From the NCBI GenBank assembly GCA_019429465.1, contig JAHYIV010000025.1:1-41154 (forward strand): DNA of 41,154 nt, written 5' to 3'. The DNA comes from Desulfoarculaceae bacterium (GTDB taxonomy: Bacteria > Desulfobacterota > Desulfobulbia > Desulfobulbales > Desulfocapsaceae). Positions 1 to 9,180 of the stretch are shown in pieces. The position numbers and the translations under genes are program-made. The number at the start of each line of letters is the position of its first letter. Position 1 is the first letter of the stretch. Under the pieces are notes generated by a model that worked only from the letters and a program-made list of their open reading frames with translations, had not been told where the DNA came from and ran no database searches.

Positions 1-123
1 TGGTATTCTTTTTCTTGACCTGCCTCCTTGGTTATGGCTCTGCGCCGTAGTGAATTGTTTTCTACAGCATAACCCATGTTTGCAAGGGGCAGGTCTTTTT
101 CGTTTAACTGACAGCCATTATGT

Positions 124-3100
124 CTAAAAAGCCACATCGCCAGAAGAGACACTGTTACTCCAGTAAGGTTTGAACTGACGATCGGGAACGAAACTCCCCC
201 TTTCATCCAGTTGCCCAAAGGTCATAATCGAAGGGATTAAACGATTCTTGACATCAACCTCACGGACACGAAACGGCAATGTCCCTCCCTGATCAGCCTG
301 AACAGCAAGATTCAACTGTCCCAAAGGCTTTCGTTGTAAGATAAGACCTGAAAAAGAAATTTCAACAGGATCGAGTTGTTGCCCGTACCCTTTCTCTTTT
401 AATAATATACGAACCAGATCCGTCCAAGTAGGCAGCGCCCCTTCAGAGCCAGTAATTCTGTTTGAAGAGCGGCGCATCTCCACGTTATCATCAAATCCCA
501 CATAAACCCCTACTGCATACCCACCTCGATCGACTAATCCTTTTCCCTGGGAAGCCAAACCGGGAAGATAGCCGAAAAAGGAAGCATTGGTGTAATCATT
601 GGCTGTCCCCGTTTTCCCCAAAAGCGGAATGGCCAGGTCAAATCCGGCAAATTTTTCACCAGAACTTTCATCGATCTCTGCCAGCCTGACATTTTTATCA
701 GCATAACGTCCTGTCCCGAACTTTACAGTATTTTCAAGTATATGACCAACAACAAGCGCGGTCTCAGGAGCAACAAGCTGGATACGTTTACGTTTGGGCT
801 GATAAAGGATCTCACCCTCTGCAGATTCGATACGATCAATAATGGAGAGCAAATCGCGGGAATCTTCCTCCTGTCCCTCACTCATAACCACTCCTCCGGT
901 GACAATCCCCTCATACATCCGCACAAACTCAAGCAGGGTCACCACGTTCGAACCAAGAGGGAACGACAGGACAGGATCAAGTTGACTTTTGATGCCAAGC
1001 TCTCTCGCAAATTTAACAAGATACTGCAATCCAACCAGTATTCTAAAATCTTTTACAGCAGACAACACCTCCACGCTGTATGGCGGTAAGGAACTTAAAT
1101 GCCTGAATTCGAGATCAACCTGCTTACGAAGCATACCCATCGACGCCGAAGACAACAGGGACTCCAGAAATACGTCAGACCAGAATTTTTCCTGTCCCGC
1201 GCCATCCTGTTGAGCCAGGAGATCGCGCAAGTGATTCACATTAACCGCTTGCAGAGCCCCGCTCCCCCTTCCTTGGGTAAAAGTGTATCGATTACGCAGC
1301 GAGTCATAATAAAGCAAAGCCTTTCCTTGATTTTGCCGGGCAATAAAAAGATCTGAAAAATTCCAAGGGTCCTCTATCTCATGACGATAAGAAACCAATT
1401 TCTGCTGCAAGGCAACAAGGTTAAGATAGTCCTGGCCTGCAAGAAGAGACTTCCGCAAAGAGACCTCATGCTGCTCCAATGTCGCCCCCCCCTTCCCCTG
1501 CAATTGTGCACTTGCCAGAGACCTTGCTGAGGCTAAGCCATAATGCATATTCTTGATGGCAGTATATTCCTGCAGACGATTTTCAAAAATAAAATCCGTC
1601 TCCAGATTAGCAATGGCCTGATCAAAGGCAGCCCTTTCAAGCACGGCCCGGTTTATAACTATTCCGTGTCGATCCCTGATCCTCGCCGTATAAGCTGCAT
1701 ACGATTCCCTCCCCCGGGAGAGGCCTCCTGGGGCCAAACCAACCTGAGTCACAATCTCCTGAAACTGCTGCGCTGTCAGATGGTCACAAAGATGATAAAG
1801 CAACCAGACCGAGGCCAAATTTTCCGAACGCACACCCGCCCAACTCATCGAAACCTGGCTATTTTCACTTTTATGATCCGGTCGGGGGAAATAAGGCTGC
1901 CTTTGATAAACAAAGACATCTCTTTTATTGCTGAGCAGGTCTGTCGCATTCCAGCCAAGTTGCAGGGCTGCAGTATAAACAAAAGGTTTAAAGGCAGACC
2001 CCATGGTGCGCTTGGCATAAATGGCCCGATTGAAAAATCGATTTTCAACTCCGCCCGCCATGGCCCTGATAAGGCCATCCTGCAGGATCAAGGCACCACC
2101 CTGAATTTTCGGGAATCTTTCCAGCTCAAGCTCAACCAGACCATCGGCAGAGATATCCTTGACACAGACCCAGGCCCGATCTCCCTCCCGCAACTCGGAC
2201 AACAGCAAGGGTAGATCTTTTACTGTGACATCACTCCAACGACCTTGTTTCCATTTCTTTTGGGCAGCCAGCAGACCCATAAGCCCTTGCTCTTCAATCA
2301 CGCCCGTGCCCAGACGCCTTCCCAGATCGACCTCAATTCGCACTGAAGAGTTAGCTTTCTCAGCACTTCTCGTAATTTTTTTAATGGTACCAAACAGAAA
2401 TGCATCTTTTTTCAGCACCATATCACCGACGTAATCAGTCGCCTGCAACTCTTTCTGCACCTCATCCCGCGGATAACCGCGCAGTATCACATCCAGACGG
2501 GAAAGTTCCTGACGCAGCGAATAGAGCGTCTGTTTCTGTAACCTCTCATCAACGGTGGTGATCACCCGTAATCCAGAAGTGGCAAGATTGTCGATACCTT
2601 GCTCCCTTAAGGCCTCAAGAACATCTGGCGTGGAAACGGCATCAGTCACCATTTCCATAACATAATCCAGGGCGTACCCTATTTTCCCGCGGGAAAACAT
2701 GAGTTCACTGCTTGTCGCTTCATGAAATTGAGAATCAGTAATCCTGCCAGTTTCCTTCATCTTTTCAAGAACGTAGCGAACCCGAACCTTGGCATTCTCT
2801 TGCGCTGCCCTTGCAGCTTCATCCGTTTTTTTAATAAATGGATTATAATAGTTCGGTTTTTTCACACTGCCGGCAATAAAGGCACATTCAAGCAGAGACA
2901 ACTCATCCACAGACTTATTAAAAAAATAGCGGGCGGCAACACCTAGGCCGTGCCCATTACCACTCACATAAAACTGGTTGGCATAGAACTCAAATATTTT
3001 TTCCTTGGGGTAATAATATTCCAACCGGAGGGCAAAAAGCAGCTCTTTGAGCTTACCTTGATATGATCGTCCACTCCGTTTAAAGAGGTTTTTTGCTGTC

Positions 3101-3480
3101 TGCTGGGTAAGTGTACTCCCACCCTGCACTACCCTCCCCATCTGATAATTCTTGTGAAATGCCCTCATAATTCCCAGTGGATCAAAGCCATAGTGGGAAA
3201 AAAAGTTATTATCTTCCGAGGACACCAGGGCATTGACAAAATCCTGTGGAATCTGTTCGTACGTCACATATTGCCGATGGGCCTCATCAAAAAAAACGCC
3301 TAGGCTGGCCTGACCATCACTATAAAAAACAGGGGTTTCTTTCCCCAAAATACGCTGGATATTAACTGGGTTAATCTCATCTCCGGGATGCAGAATTACA
3401 AACCAGTAGAAGGCCCATCCTAGCCCTGCCAAAACCACCACTATACAAAAAACGACAAAATAAATTATTTTTCTACACAT
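124..3480 (-). CDS. Class A penicillin-binding protein (PBP1A-type, glycosyltransferase + transpeptidase)
   Basis: Bifunctional peptidoglycan synthase anchored in the inner membrane: it polymerises lipid II and cross-links the strands in the periplasm. From the ATG at 3480 the protein has 1118 residues, starting with a short basic stretch and one transmembrane helix (IIYFVVFCIVVVL). The GT51 domain follows, with the catalytic-Glu motif SSEDNNFFSH and then GGSTLTQQTAKNLF. The penicillin-binding domain shows SAFK (about residue 495), SEN (about 552) and KTGT (about 956). The distance from SEN to KTGT, about 400 residues, is roughly twice the usual spacing, so the domain carries a long insertion. 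The frame is open up to an upstream ATG at 3564 with GGAGAG almost touching it, so a 28-residue longer form is possible; I prefer 3480 because the membrane anchor then starts normally. It is divergent from the neighbouring lytic transglycosylase, consistent with a wall-remodelling pair. Confidence 0.9.
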   Translation of the reverse strand: MCRKIIYFVVFCIVVVLAGLGWAFYWFVILHPGDEINPVNIQRILGKETPVFYSDGQASLGVFFDEAHRQYVTYEQIPQDFVNALVSSEDNNFFSHYGFDPLGIMRAFHKNYQMGRVVQGGSTLTQQTAKNLFKRSGRSYQGKLKELLFALRLEYYYPKEKIFEFYANQFYVSGNGHGLGVAARYFFNKSVDELSLLECAFIAGSVKKPNYYNPFIKKTDEAARAAQENAKVRVRYVLEKMKETGRITDSQFHEATSSELMFSRGKIGYALDYVMEMVTDAVSTPDVLEALREQGIDNLATSGLRVITTVDERLQKQTLYSLRQELSRLDVILRGYPRDEVQKELQATDYVGDMVLKKDAFLFGTIKKITRSAEKANSSVRIEVDLGRRLGTGVIEEQGLMGLLAAQKKWKQGRWSDVTVKDLPLLLSELREGDRAWVCVKDISADGLVELELERFPKIQGGALILQDGLIRAMAGGVENRFFNRAIYAKRTMGSAFKPFVYTAALQLGWNATDLLSNKRDVFVYQRQPYFPRPDHKSENSQVSMSWAGVRSENLASVWLLYHLCDHLTAQQFQEIVTQVGLAPGGLSRGRESYAAYTARIRDRHGIVINRAVLERAAFDQAIANLETDFIFENRLQEYTAIKNMHYGLASARSLASAQLQGKGGATLEQHEVSLRKSLLAGQDYLNLVALQQKLVSYRHEIEDPWNFSDLFIARQNQGKALLYYDSLRNRYTFTQGRGSGALQAVNVNHLRDLLAQQDGAGQEKFWSDVFLESLLSSASMGMLRKQVDLEFRHLSSLPPYSVEVLSAVKDFRILVGLQYLVKFARELGIKSQLDPVLSFPLGSNVVTLLEFVRMYEGIVTGGVVMSEGQEEDSRDLLSIIDRIESAEGEILYQPKRKRIQLVAPETALVVGHILENTVKFGTGRYADKNVRLAEIDESSGEKFAGFDLAIPLLGKTGTANDYTNASFFGYLPGLASQGKGLVDRGGYAVGVYVGFDDNVEMRRSSNRITGSEGALPTWTDLVRILLKEKGYGQQLDPVEISFSGLILQRKPLGQLNLAVQADQGGTLPFRVREVDVKNRLIPSIMTFGQLDERGSFVPDRQFKPYWSNSVSSGDVAF

Positions 3481-3564
3481 AATCAATAACCAGCATGGCT
3501 GGGCCAGATTGAGCCAGCCACAACGAAAAATGAAAGTTGTTCGCTCCGGGCATTCCGCGACCAT

Positions 3565-3910
3565 CTCTCCGATCGACTTTCGATAAATTAAAGGCCAATT
3601 ATTCTTTGTTTGTTCTGAATTTTCTCACAGCTTATTCGTCATAACTGACCATAACCTGACAAAAAAAACAGCTCCATACGGGCCACTCGCCAGAGTAGTC
3701 TACCAGCAACAGGCTCATATAATGCATATTTTTTTCCTTATTATTATTTTTTTTATTGCAAATCAAAAGCGCTTAGGGTTTAAGTAAACAACTTAAATTT
3801 GGGTGCAAATGTACTGTGTTACGTCCTAGAGTACAATAAAGTTTTATTATTCATCTAAATTTCACGCACCCAACACACCTGAAAAGCCCAACTACCTTAT
3901 AGAATCCCTT
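3565..3910. other. Divergent intergenic region between PBP and mltD
   Basis: This 346-bp AT-rich gap separates two divergent wall genes and should hold both promoters. A TACAAT hexamer at 3832-3837 could be the -10 of the plus-strand gene, but I see no convincing -35 at the right distance. A perfect 7-bp inverted repeat (TTTAAGT, 5-nt loop, ACTTAAA) at 3779-3797 lies just upstream and could be an operator. No coding frame is credible. Confidence 0.4.
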
Positions 3911-5626
3911 ATGACTCAGCTCTTTATTCGACGTTTGAGCATATGCGTCCTGCTCGTTCCTGCCCTCCTCCTTTCTGCCTGCGCCGACAGACAATCTTCA
4001 TCCCTTCTGCATCTGCCTGATGACCAGGAAATCATAAGTTCCACTCCCGATACGGCAGACCCTGAAAAAGATGTCACCTCAGAGCTGGATGCTCTTAAAC
4101 GCGCAGGCTCCTGGACCACGACTGACCCTGCATCTTCGAGCCTGCAGCCTGACGAAATCCCCTCCGATTTTCCGATTACCATCAATAAACAGGTCCAGGT
4201 CTACCTTGACCTGTTCCAGAACCAACAGAGAAAAAGCTTCGAGATCTGGCTGAGTCGTTCAGGTAAATACCTTCCCTTAATGCAGAAAGAGCTCAAAGAG
4301 GCTGGCCTCCCCATGGATCTTGCCTATCTGGCAATGATTGAAAGCGGTTATAATCAAAAAGCCTATTCTAAAGCCCACGCTTCAGGTCTCTGGCAATTTA
4401 TCCCAGGAACTGGCGACGAATATAACCTGAAACGGAACAAATATCTTGACGAGCGCCGTGATGCCGAAAAATCCACAAAAGCAGCGGTCAAGTTTCTTTC
4501 CCATCTTTTTGATGAGTTTGGCGACTGGCACCTCGCGGTAGCTGCATACAATGCAGGTGGCGGAAAGATCGGCAGAGGCTTGAAGCTTTTCAACGCAAAG
4601 GACTTTTGGTCTCTGGCCCAACACGACTATCTCGCCATGGAGACCAAACGTTATGTCCCAAAACTTATTGCCTCAATAATCATTGCCAAGAATCCTGAGA
4701 AGTACGGCTTTACCGACCTCCAGTTTGAACCTCCTTTAGCATATGATACACTCGAAGTGGGCCCAGGTCTTAGCCTGGACGCTGTTGCTCTGATCAGTAA
4801 CTGTGACAGACAAACCATTGCCCTCCTCAACCAGGAATTATCCACTGACAAGACCCCGCTCAATCAGAGTTCCCATCACATTAAAATCCCAGCTGGCTCT
4901 CAAAAGCTGGCCAGTAAAAATCTTCCGAGACTGCACCGAGTCGCTACAACTGATTACAAAACTCATACCATCGCCAAGCGAGAGTCCCTCTCACAGATAT
5001 GTGATCGTTATGATATCAACAAAACAACCCTGCTCAAGGTCAATAATTTACGCAGCCAAAAACTTATAGCCGGCCAGCGATTACGCATCCCCTATCAAAA
5101 CATTCGCTATCAGCTCCTCCCGAGTGGCAGTAGCAGAGACCTTGCCGCAGCCACCCAGGACAACCTTATCCTGCACCGGATTCAAAAGGGTGAAACAATT
5201 TCACAAATAGCTCGTAGATACAAGCTCCCCGTTGACTTGATCGTCTCGTGGAACGACCTGCCTAACAGCCACACGATACGGACAGGACAACAGCTCTCAC
5301 TCTACATCGATCAGAGGACTGCGCCTCAGCGTGCAAAAACAAGTACAGCCATTGCCTCTAACTCCATCAAGGATGATAAAGTCATCATTTTGGCCTCGCA
5401 GACAAAGAGAATCCCGCATGATGTTGTAAGCAGCGCCACTATTACCGCTAACAAAACGAAGTTACAGAAAAAAACAGAGAACGCCTGGTACCATGTGCAG
5501 AATGGTGATACACTCTGGACTATCGCCAAAGAATTAAATCTATCACCTCTTCAGATAAAACAATGGAATAATCTTCAATCAAACTTGATCCATCCGGGAA
5601 AACGGCTCAAGATTACAGGTGTCTAA
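3911..5626 (+). CDS. mltD: Membrane-bound lytic murein transglycosylase D with three LysM repeats
   Basis: Lytic transglycosylase that cleaves peptidoglycan glycan strands to 1,6-anhydro-muropeptides. The 571-residue product begins with a lipoprotein signal ending in the lipobox LSAC (Cys24), so it is probably lipid-anchored in the outer membrane. The SLT domain spans about residues 120-260: the catalytic Glu is E144 in IESGYN, followed by ASGLWQFIPGTG and AAYNAGGGKI, the typical MltD signature. Three LysM peptidoglycan-binding repeats follow at about 350-393, 420-465 and 526-569 (the last starts YHVQNGDTLWTIA). The E. coli homologue has two LysM units and about 450 residues, so this is a longer version. 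No strong ribosome-binding site precedes the ATG. It is divergent from the PBP gene. Confidence 0.93.
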   Translation: MTQLFIRRLSICVLLVPALLLSACADRQSSSLLHLPDDQEIISSTPDTADPEKDVTSELDALKRAGSWTTTDPASSSLQPDEIPSDFPITINKQVQVYLDLFQNQQRKSFEIWLSRSGKYLPLMQKELKEAGLPMDLAYLAMIESGYNQKAYSKAHASGLWQFIPGTGDEYNLKRNKYLDERRDAEKSTKAAVKFLSHLFDEFGDWHLAVAAYNAGGGKIGRGLKLFNAKDFWSLAQHDYLAMETKRYVPKLIASIIIAKNPEKYGFTDLQFEPPLAYDTLEVGPGLSLDAVALISNCDRQTIALLNQELSTDKTPLNQSSHHIKIPAGSQKLASKNLPRLHRVATTDYKTHTIAKRESLSQICDRYDINKTTLLKVNNLRSQKLIAGQRLRIPYQNIRYQLLPSGSSRDLAAATQDNLILHRIQKGETISQIARRYKLPVDLIVSWNDLPNSHTIRTGQQLSLYIDQRTAPQRAKTSTAIASNSIKDDKVIILASQTKRIPHDVVSSATITANKTKLQKKTENAWYHVQNGDTLWTIAKELNLSPLQIKQWNNLQSNLIHPGKRLKITGV

Positions 5627-6146
5627 CCAATAATATGCATCATCTGGGAAGCTGAGAGATAGACAGAGCAGAATGAGATTCTGTGTCTCTTGTTTCAGGC
5701 CAGGGTACCGGCAAGAATCTCGAAACTTTCAAAGTCTCTATGGTATCATATTGACCAGCATGAGACATGCCAACCATAATTGGAGATAAACAGATTCCAT
5801 GATTCTTCACTCCATCCTGAATAAACAGCCATAAAAGCCGCTGCAAACGCCATCTTTTTTTACACCTCCCTTATTCCCCAACTTTCACGCTTGTCTTAAT
5901 CCCACCAATATTTTTCACCATTTTACCACGCGAACTCTTTACAAGTCATTGAATCATTGCCATTGTAATGCATCAGATGTATTATATCTCCCCTTGTTAA
6001 CTGCTTGGCTTAGAAACAGTGGAGAATTAACTGAATTGGTACGCCGAATTACTCCTGCTGCAGACAAACAATCTGAGTAGTATTCACACCTTTTTCTACG
6101 AACGCCCTCTTATTCTCAAGCCCTTAATTCTTTGATCTTACTACCT
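5627..6146. other. 520-bp gap, no credible gene
   Basis: I see no coding sequence here; a 68-codon minus-strand frame at 5640-5846 lacks any recognisable feature and overlaps a hairpin. That hairpin at about 5654-5690 (arms GAGATAGACAGA and TCTGTGTCTC with a small bulge, then TTGTTTC) could be a weak terminator for mltD. The remainder is AT-rich and presumably carries the promoter of the TraB-family gene, but no clear -35/-10 pair stands out. Confidence 0.35.
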
Positions 6147-7343
6147 ATGTTACAAAAACACTTCCCCTCCAAAGAATACCCGGCAGATGTCTGTGTCATC
6201 CATCACCAGGATCGGACCATCTTACTGGTGGGCACAGCCCACATCTCTCAGGAATCAGTTAGCCTGGTACAAGAGGTTATTGAGCAGGAGCAACCAGATG
6301 GGGTCTGTATAGAACTTGACGAAAAACGCTACCTGGCTCTCACTGAAAAAAAACGGTGGCAGTCACTGGATCTTAAACAGATCATCAAGGACAAACAGCT
6401 CTCAACCCTGATGGTCAATCTGCTTATGGCCTCCTACCAAAAAAAGCTGGGCAAGCAACTGGGCGTTCAACCTGGCGCAGAATTGCTCGCAGCCGCACAC
6501 TACGCTGGAAAACAGAATATCCCCATAACCTTATGTGACCGTGATGTTCGCATTACCCTGCGCCGGGCCTGGCAGTCAACGTCTTTGTTGAAAAAAGGAT
6601 ATCTGTTGCTCACCCTGTTCTCCAGCGTCTTTGACAAAACTGAGATTAGCGAAGAAAAACTTGCCAACCTGAAACAAAAAGACGTTCTTTCAGAGTTAAT
6701 GGGTGAAATGGGCGAGATCCTGCCCAATATCAAGACCGTGCTTATTGACGAACGAGACATCTACCTCTCTGAAAAGATAAAGGCGACAAAGGGCAATCGC
6801 CTTGTCGCCGTGGTAGGAGCAGGCCATGTTGTCGGGATCAAAAAGCAGTTAGGTGTTGATAACAGCGGCCTGCTTAATGGTATCAACACCATCCCCCCTG
6901 TATCAAAAGGGTGGAGGATGGCCGGATGGTCCCTGCCCCTGCTTATTATCGGTGCCATTATTACCATTGGTCTGCAAAAAGGAAGCGCAGATGCTGGAGC
7001 CAGCCTCCTCTACTGGATTTTGGCTAACAGTATTCCTTCTGCCATAGGCGCCATGATAGCCCTTGGTCATCCTCTTACCATCTTAGGCGCTCTTGTCGCA
7101 GCACCAATCACCAGCCTGACACCAGTGATTGGTGCTGGATATGTGGCTGCCTTTATCCAGGTGATGATGTCACCCCCCCTGGTGAAGGAGTTTGAAACAG
7201 TGGGTAATGATATGGGTACGGTCTACGGGTGGTGGCAGAACAAACTGCTCCGCATCTTTCTTGTCTTCATACTTACTGGTCTGGGTTCTTCGCTTGGAAG
7301 CTATATCGGCGGATATGAAATTATCAAAAACCTGATTCACTAA
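6147..7343 (+). CDS. TraB/PrgY-family membrane protein
   Basis: Member of the TraB/GumN/PrgY family, named after enterococcal pheromone-shutdown proteins; the conserved core is thought to be hydrolase-like, but the substrate in Gram-negative bacteria is unknown. The 398-residue product shows family signatures: GTAHIS near the N-terminus, CIELDEKRY about 30 residues later, and GAGHVVGI before the membrane part. The last ~140 residues form about four hydrophobic segments (for example SLPLLIIGAIITIGL and LRIFLVFILTGLGSSLG), so the soluble domain is anchored by a C-terminal membrane bundle. A TTG at 6132 is in frame, but the ATG at 6147 is the better start; neither has a clear ribosome-binding site. 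The yhbY-like gene follows after 24 bp and is probably co-transcribed. Confidence 0.85.
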   Translation: MLQKHFPSKEYPADVCVIHHQDRTILLVGTAHISQESVSLVQEVIEQEQPDGVCIELDEKRYLALTEKKRWQSLDLKQIIKDKQLSTLMVNLLMASYQKKLGKQLGVQPGAELLAAAHYAGKQNIPITLCDRDVRITLRRAWQSTSLLKKGYLLLTLFSSVFDKTEISEEKLANLKQKDVLSELMGEMGEILPNIKTVLIDERDIYLSEKIKATKGNRLVAVVGAGHVVGIKKQLGVDNSGLLNGINTIPPVSKGWRMAGWSLPLLIIGAIITIGLQKGSADAGASLLYWILANSIPSAIGAMIALGHPLTILGALVAAPITSLTPVIGAGYVAAFIQVMMSPPLVKEFETVGNDMGTVYGWWQNKLLRIFLVFILTGLGSSLGSYIGGYEIIKNLIH

Positions 7344-7367
7344 TTCATTTACCAAGGAAATAAAAAT

Positions 7368-7700
7368 ATGATGGTCCCTGAAGACAATATCACCTCCACA
7401 TTAACCGGAAAACAAAAAAAATTCCTCAAAGGACTAGGTCATCATCTAGCCCCTTTGATCTCCATAGGCAAGGAAGGATTGACTGAAAATGTGCTCAAGG
7501 CCACCAGGCAGGAGCTGTTAGCCAGAGAACTGATTAAGGTCAAGATCAGCAACAGCAGTAATATAAACAAACATGAGGCAGCAGAACTGATACCCGAGGC
7601 CACTGAAAGCACCCTTGTACAGCTCATCGGCAAAACCCTGCTCATCTACAAGGAAAATCCAAAAATAGATAAAGAGCATCGGATTTCGCTCCCTCGCTGA
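7368..7700 (+). CDS. yhbY: YhbY-type CRM-domain RNA-binding protein
   Basis: Small RNA-binding protein of the CRS1-YhbY (CRM) domain family; E. coli YhbY associates with pre-50S ribosomal particles. The 110-residue product is a single CRM domain: it opens with KFLKGLGHHLAPLISIGKEG, which holds the conserved loop, and closes with QLIGKTLLIYKENP, the canonical final strand. The start is supported by AAGGAAA at 7354-7360; an adjacent second ATG at 7371 is equally possible. It lies 24 bp after the TraB-family gene and is likely in the same transcript. Confidence 0.92.
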   Translation: MMVPEDNITSTLTGKQKKFLKGLGHHLAPLISIGKEGLTENVLKATRQELLARELIKVKISNSSNINKHEAAELIPEATESTLVQLIGKTLLIYKENPKIDKEHRISLPR

Positions 7701-7720
7701 TTTTCAATTGATCTTCGTGG

Positions 7721-7740
7721 TAAGACAAAGTAAGACAAAG
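7721..7740. repeat. Exact tandem duplication of a 10-mer
   Basis: TAAGACAAAG occurs twice in direct succession just after the yhbY stop codon. It is probably a simple slippage duplication in non-coding DNA; I see no function. Confidence 0.6.
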
Positions 7741-7843
7741 AGCTCCAGTCCAACAAAAGTCTCTGTTGCACTCTTGCAGTATCAGCTATTTGTTATTGAA
7801 GCTTACAAGGCCTCCTTTTTTTAACCAAGAGAGACCCCCCTGT

Positions 7844-8614
7844 TCACCCCTGCAAAAAAATAAGCTCCGTTGCTGCCATCTGAGATGCAACCCTGAGTTG
7901 GAGCGAGATATCCCCGACAACATTCCTGGCAGCATTTATCGCCAGCTCAGGATGATTGTTTGCCGCACTGAGATGGGCCAGGACCACGTACTGCAGCTGA
8001 TCATGAAGCAGGGATTGTAAAAATTCTGCTGCTGCCTCATTGGCCAGGTGACCATGGTCTGAGCGGACACGCTGCTGCAGGGCAAGTGGGTAAGGGCCAT
8101 TCTTCAACATCTGGAGGTCATGGTTGAATTCGAGAATTAAACCGTTACACCCCATAAGCCGCTGCCCCAAAAGACGAGAGACCTTGCCGGTATCGGTACA
8201 ATAAGCAAGGGTCACCTTACCGTTACCAACAAGAAAACCTACCGGTTCAGCCGCATCGTGAGAGATAGAAAAGGTGCGAACCCGGAGATCCTGCATCTGA
8301 AAGGTTTCACCAGTGCCGAATTCACAATGTTTGAAGTGTCTTCCCAGGAGTTTCTCTCCCCCTTTGAGCGTCCCGTAATTACTATAAACAGGAATATTAC
8401 AACGCCGGGAAAGGACCCCGGCACCATGGATATGATCATGATGCTCATGGGTAATAAACAGGGCATCCAGGTCTTCTATCCTGCGACCAAGAGACTGTAG
8501 TCTGGCTCCAATCTCTTTTCCTGAAAAACCGGCATCAATGAGAATTGCAGTTTGTCCGGACTCAATATAGACACTGTTACCCTTACTGCCGCTGCCAAGC
8601 ACTGAGAAATACAT
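7844..8614 (-). CDS. Metallo-beta-lactamase-fold hydrolase (YycJ/WalJ-like)
   Basis: Cytoplasmic metal-dependent hydrolase of the metallo-beta-lactamase superfamily. The 256-residue protein begins MYFSVLGSGSKGNSVYIES, a signature of the YycJ/WalJ group, and contains the metal-binding motif HEHHDHIHG at about residues 56-64. WalJ in Firmicutes is linked to cell-wall and DNA-end-processing phenotypes, but the substrate of this delta-type homologue is unknown. The ATG lies 5 bp after the dut stop codon with an AGAAGAG-like ribosome-binding site, so dut and this gene form one transcription unit. The gene ends near 7844 with no obvious intrinsic terminator. Confidence 0.88.
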   Translation of the reverse strand: MYFSVLGSGSKGNSVYIESGQTAILIDAGFSGKEIGARLQSLGRRIEDLDALFITHEHHDHIHGAGVLSRRCNIPVYSNYGTLKGGEKLLGRHFKHCEFGTGETFQMQDLRVRTFSISHDAAEPVGFLVGNGKVTLAYCTDTGKVSRLLGQRLMGCNGLILEFNHDLQMLKNGPYPLALQQRVRSDHGHLANEAAAEFLQSLLHDQLQYVVLAHLSAANNHPELAINAARNVVGDISLQLRVASQMAATELIFLQG

Positions 8615-8619
8615 CTCTT

Positions 8620-9075
8620 CTAGTTCCCTGTGTGACCAAAGCCGCCATCTCCACGACGGGTATTATCGAGTTTGGCCACAACCTCAAATTCTATCCGCAC
8701 AACAGGCGCCAAAACAAGTTGGGCAATACGATCACCGCGATTTACGAGGAAGGACTCTCTGCCCTGATTAATCAGGCAAATGCGTACCTCGCCACGATAA
8801 TCGGCATCAATTGTCCCAGGACTGTTGACCACAGTCACCCCATGCCTGATCGCAATCCCACTGCGTGGCCGCACCTGCAGTTCATATCCCAAGGGAATGG
8901 CGACAGAAAATCCTGTGGGAATAAGTTCAACCTGGCCAGGATTTAAGACCAGAGGTTCAGAAATGGCGGCAGCGACATCCACACCTGAGGCATATTCAGA
9001 GTGATAGCGTGGCAAAGCAAGATCCCTGCTCTTCTCCGCATCTATCCAGCAGAATTGTACAATCATCTTTTTCAT
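8620..9075 (-). CDS. dut: Deoxyuridine 5'-triphosphate nucleotidohydrolase (dUTPase)
   Basis: Hydrolyses dUTP to dUMP and pyrophosphate, keeping uracil out of DNA and supplying dUMP for thymidylate synthesis. The five trimeric-dUTPase motifs are readable: ASGVDVAA (motif 1), [12 protein letters not shown] (motif 2), [14 protein letters not shown] (motif 3), [11 protein letters not shown] (motif 4) and [12 protein letters not shown] (motif 5). I choose the ATG at 9075, which gives 151 residues, the same length as the E. coli enzyme, with AGGAG four bases upstream. The frame is open to an ATG at 9132, but that lies inside the pnp terminator hairpin and would add a non-conserved leader. Another ATG at 9066 is possible. 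Confidence 0.93.
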   Translation of the reverse strand: MKKMIVQFCWIDAEKSRDLALPRYHSEYASGVDVAAAISEPLVLNPGQVELIPTGFSVAIPLGYELQVRPRSGIAIRHGVTVVNSPGTIDADYRGEVRICLINQGRESFLVNRGDRIAQLVLAPVVRIEFEVVAKLDNTRRGDGGFGHTGN

Positions 9076-9112
9076 CCAGCTCCTCATCTCTGATCGGATT
9101 TCAGTTTTTAAA

Positions 9113-9148
9113 TAAAAAAAAGGCCGTCTCAATGAGAAACGGCCTTTC
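9113..9148 (-). terminator. Intrinsic terminator of the rimP-pnp cluster
   Basis: Read on the minus strand, arms AAAGGCCGT and ACGGCCTTT enclose a short AT-rich loop and are followed by a run of eight T. It lies 30-65 bp after the pnp stop codon and before dut, so dut must have its own promoter or depend on readthrough. Confidence 0.85.
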
Positions 9149-9180
9149 TGATATCCATATCTTTTACGGAGGTAAAGAGA

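Noticed and set aside
1543..2214. 223-codon plus-strand open frame inside the PBP gene
   Set aside because: It is antisense to conserved coding sequence of the PBP and has no coherent domain; a shadow frame.
5640..5846. 68-codon minus-strand frame after mltD
   Set aside because: No homology features, no upstream ribosome-binding site, and it overlaps a putative terminator hairpin.
9066..9132. Longer dut start at 9132
   Set aside because: That ATG lies in the pnp terminator hairpin and would add a non-conserved N-terminus; the start at 9075 gives the standard 151 residues with AGGAG.
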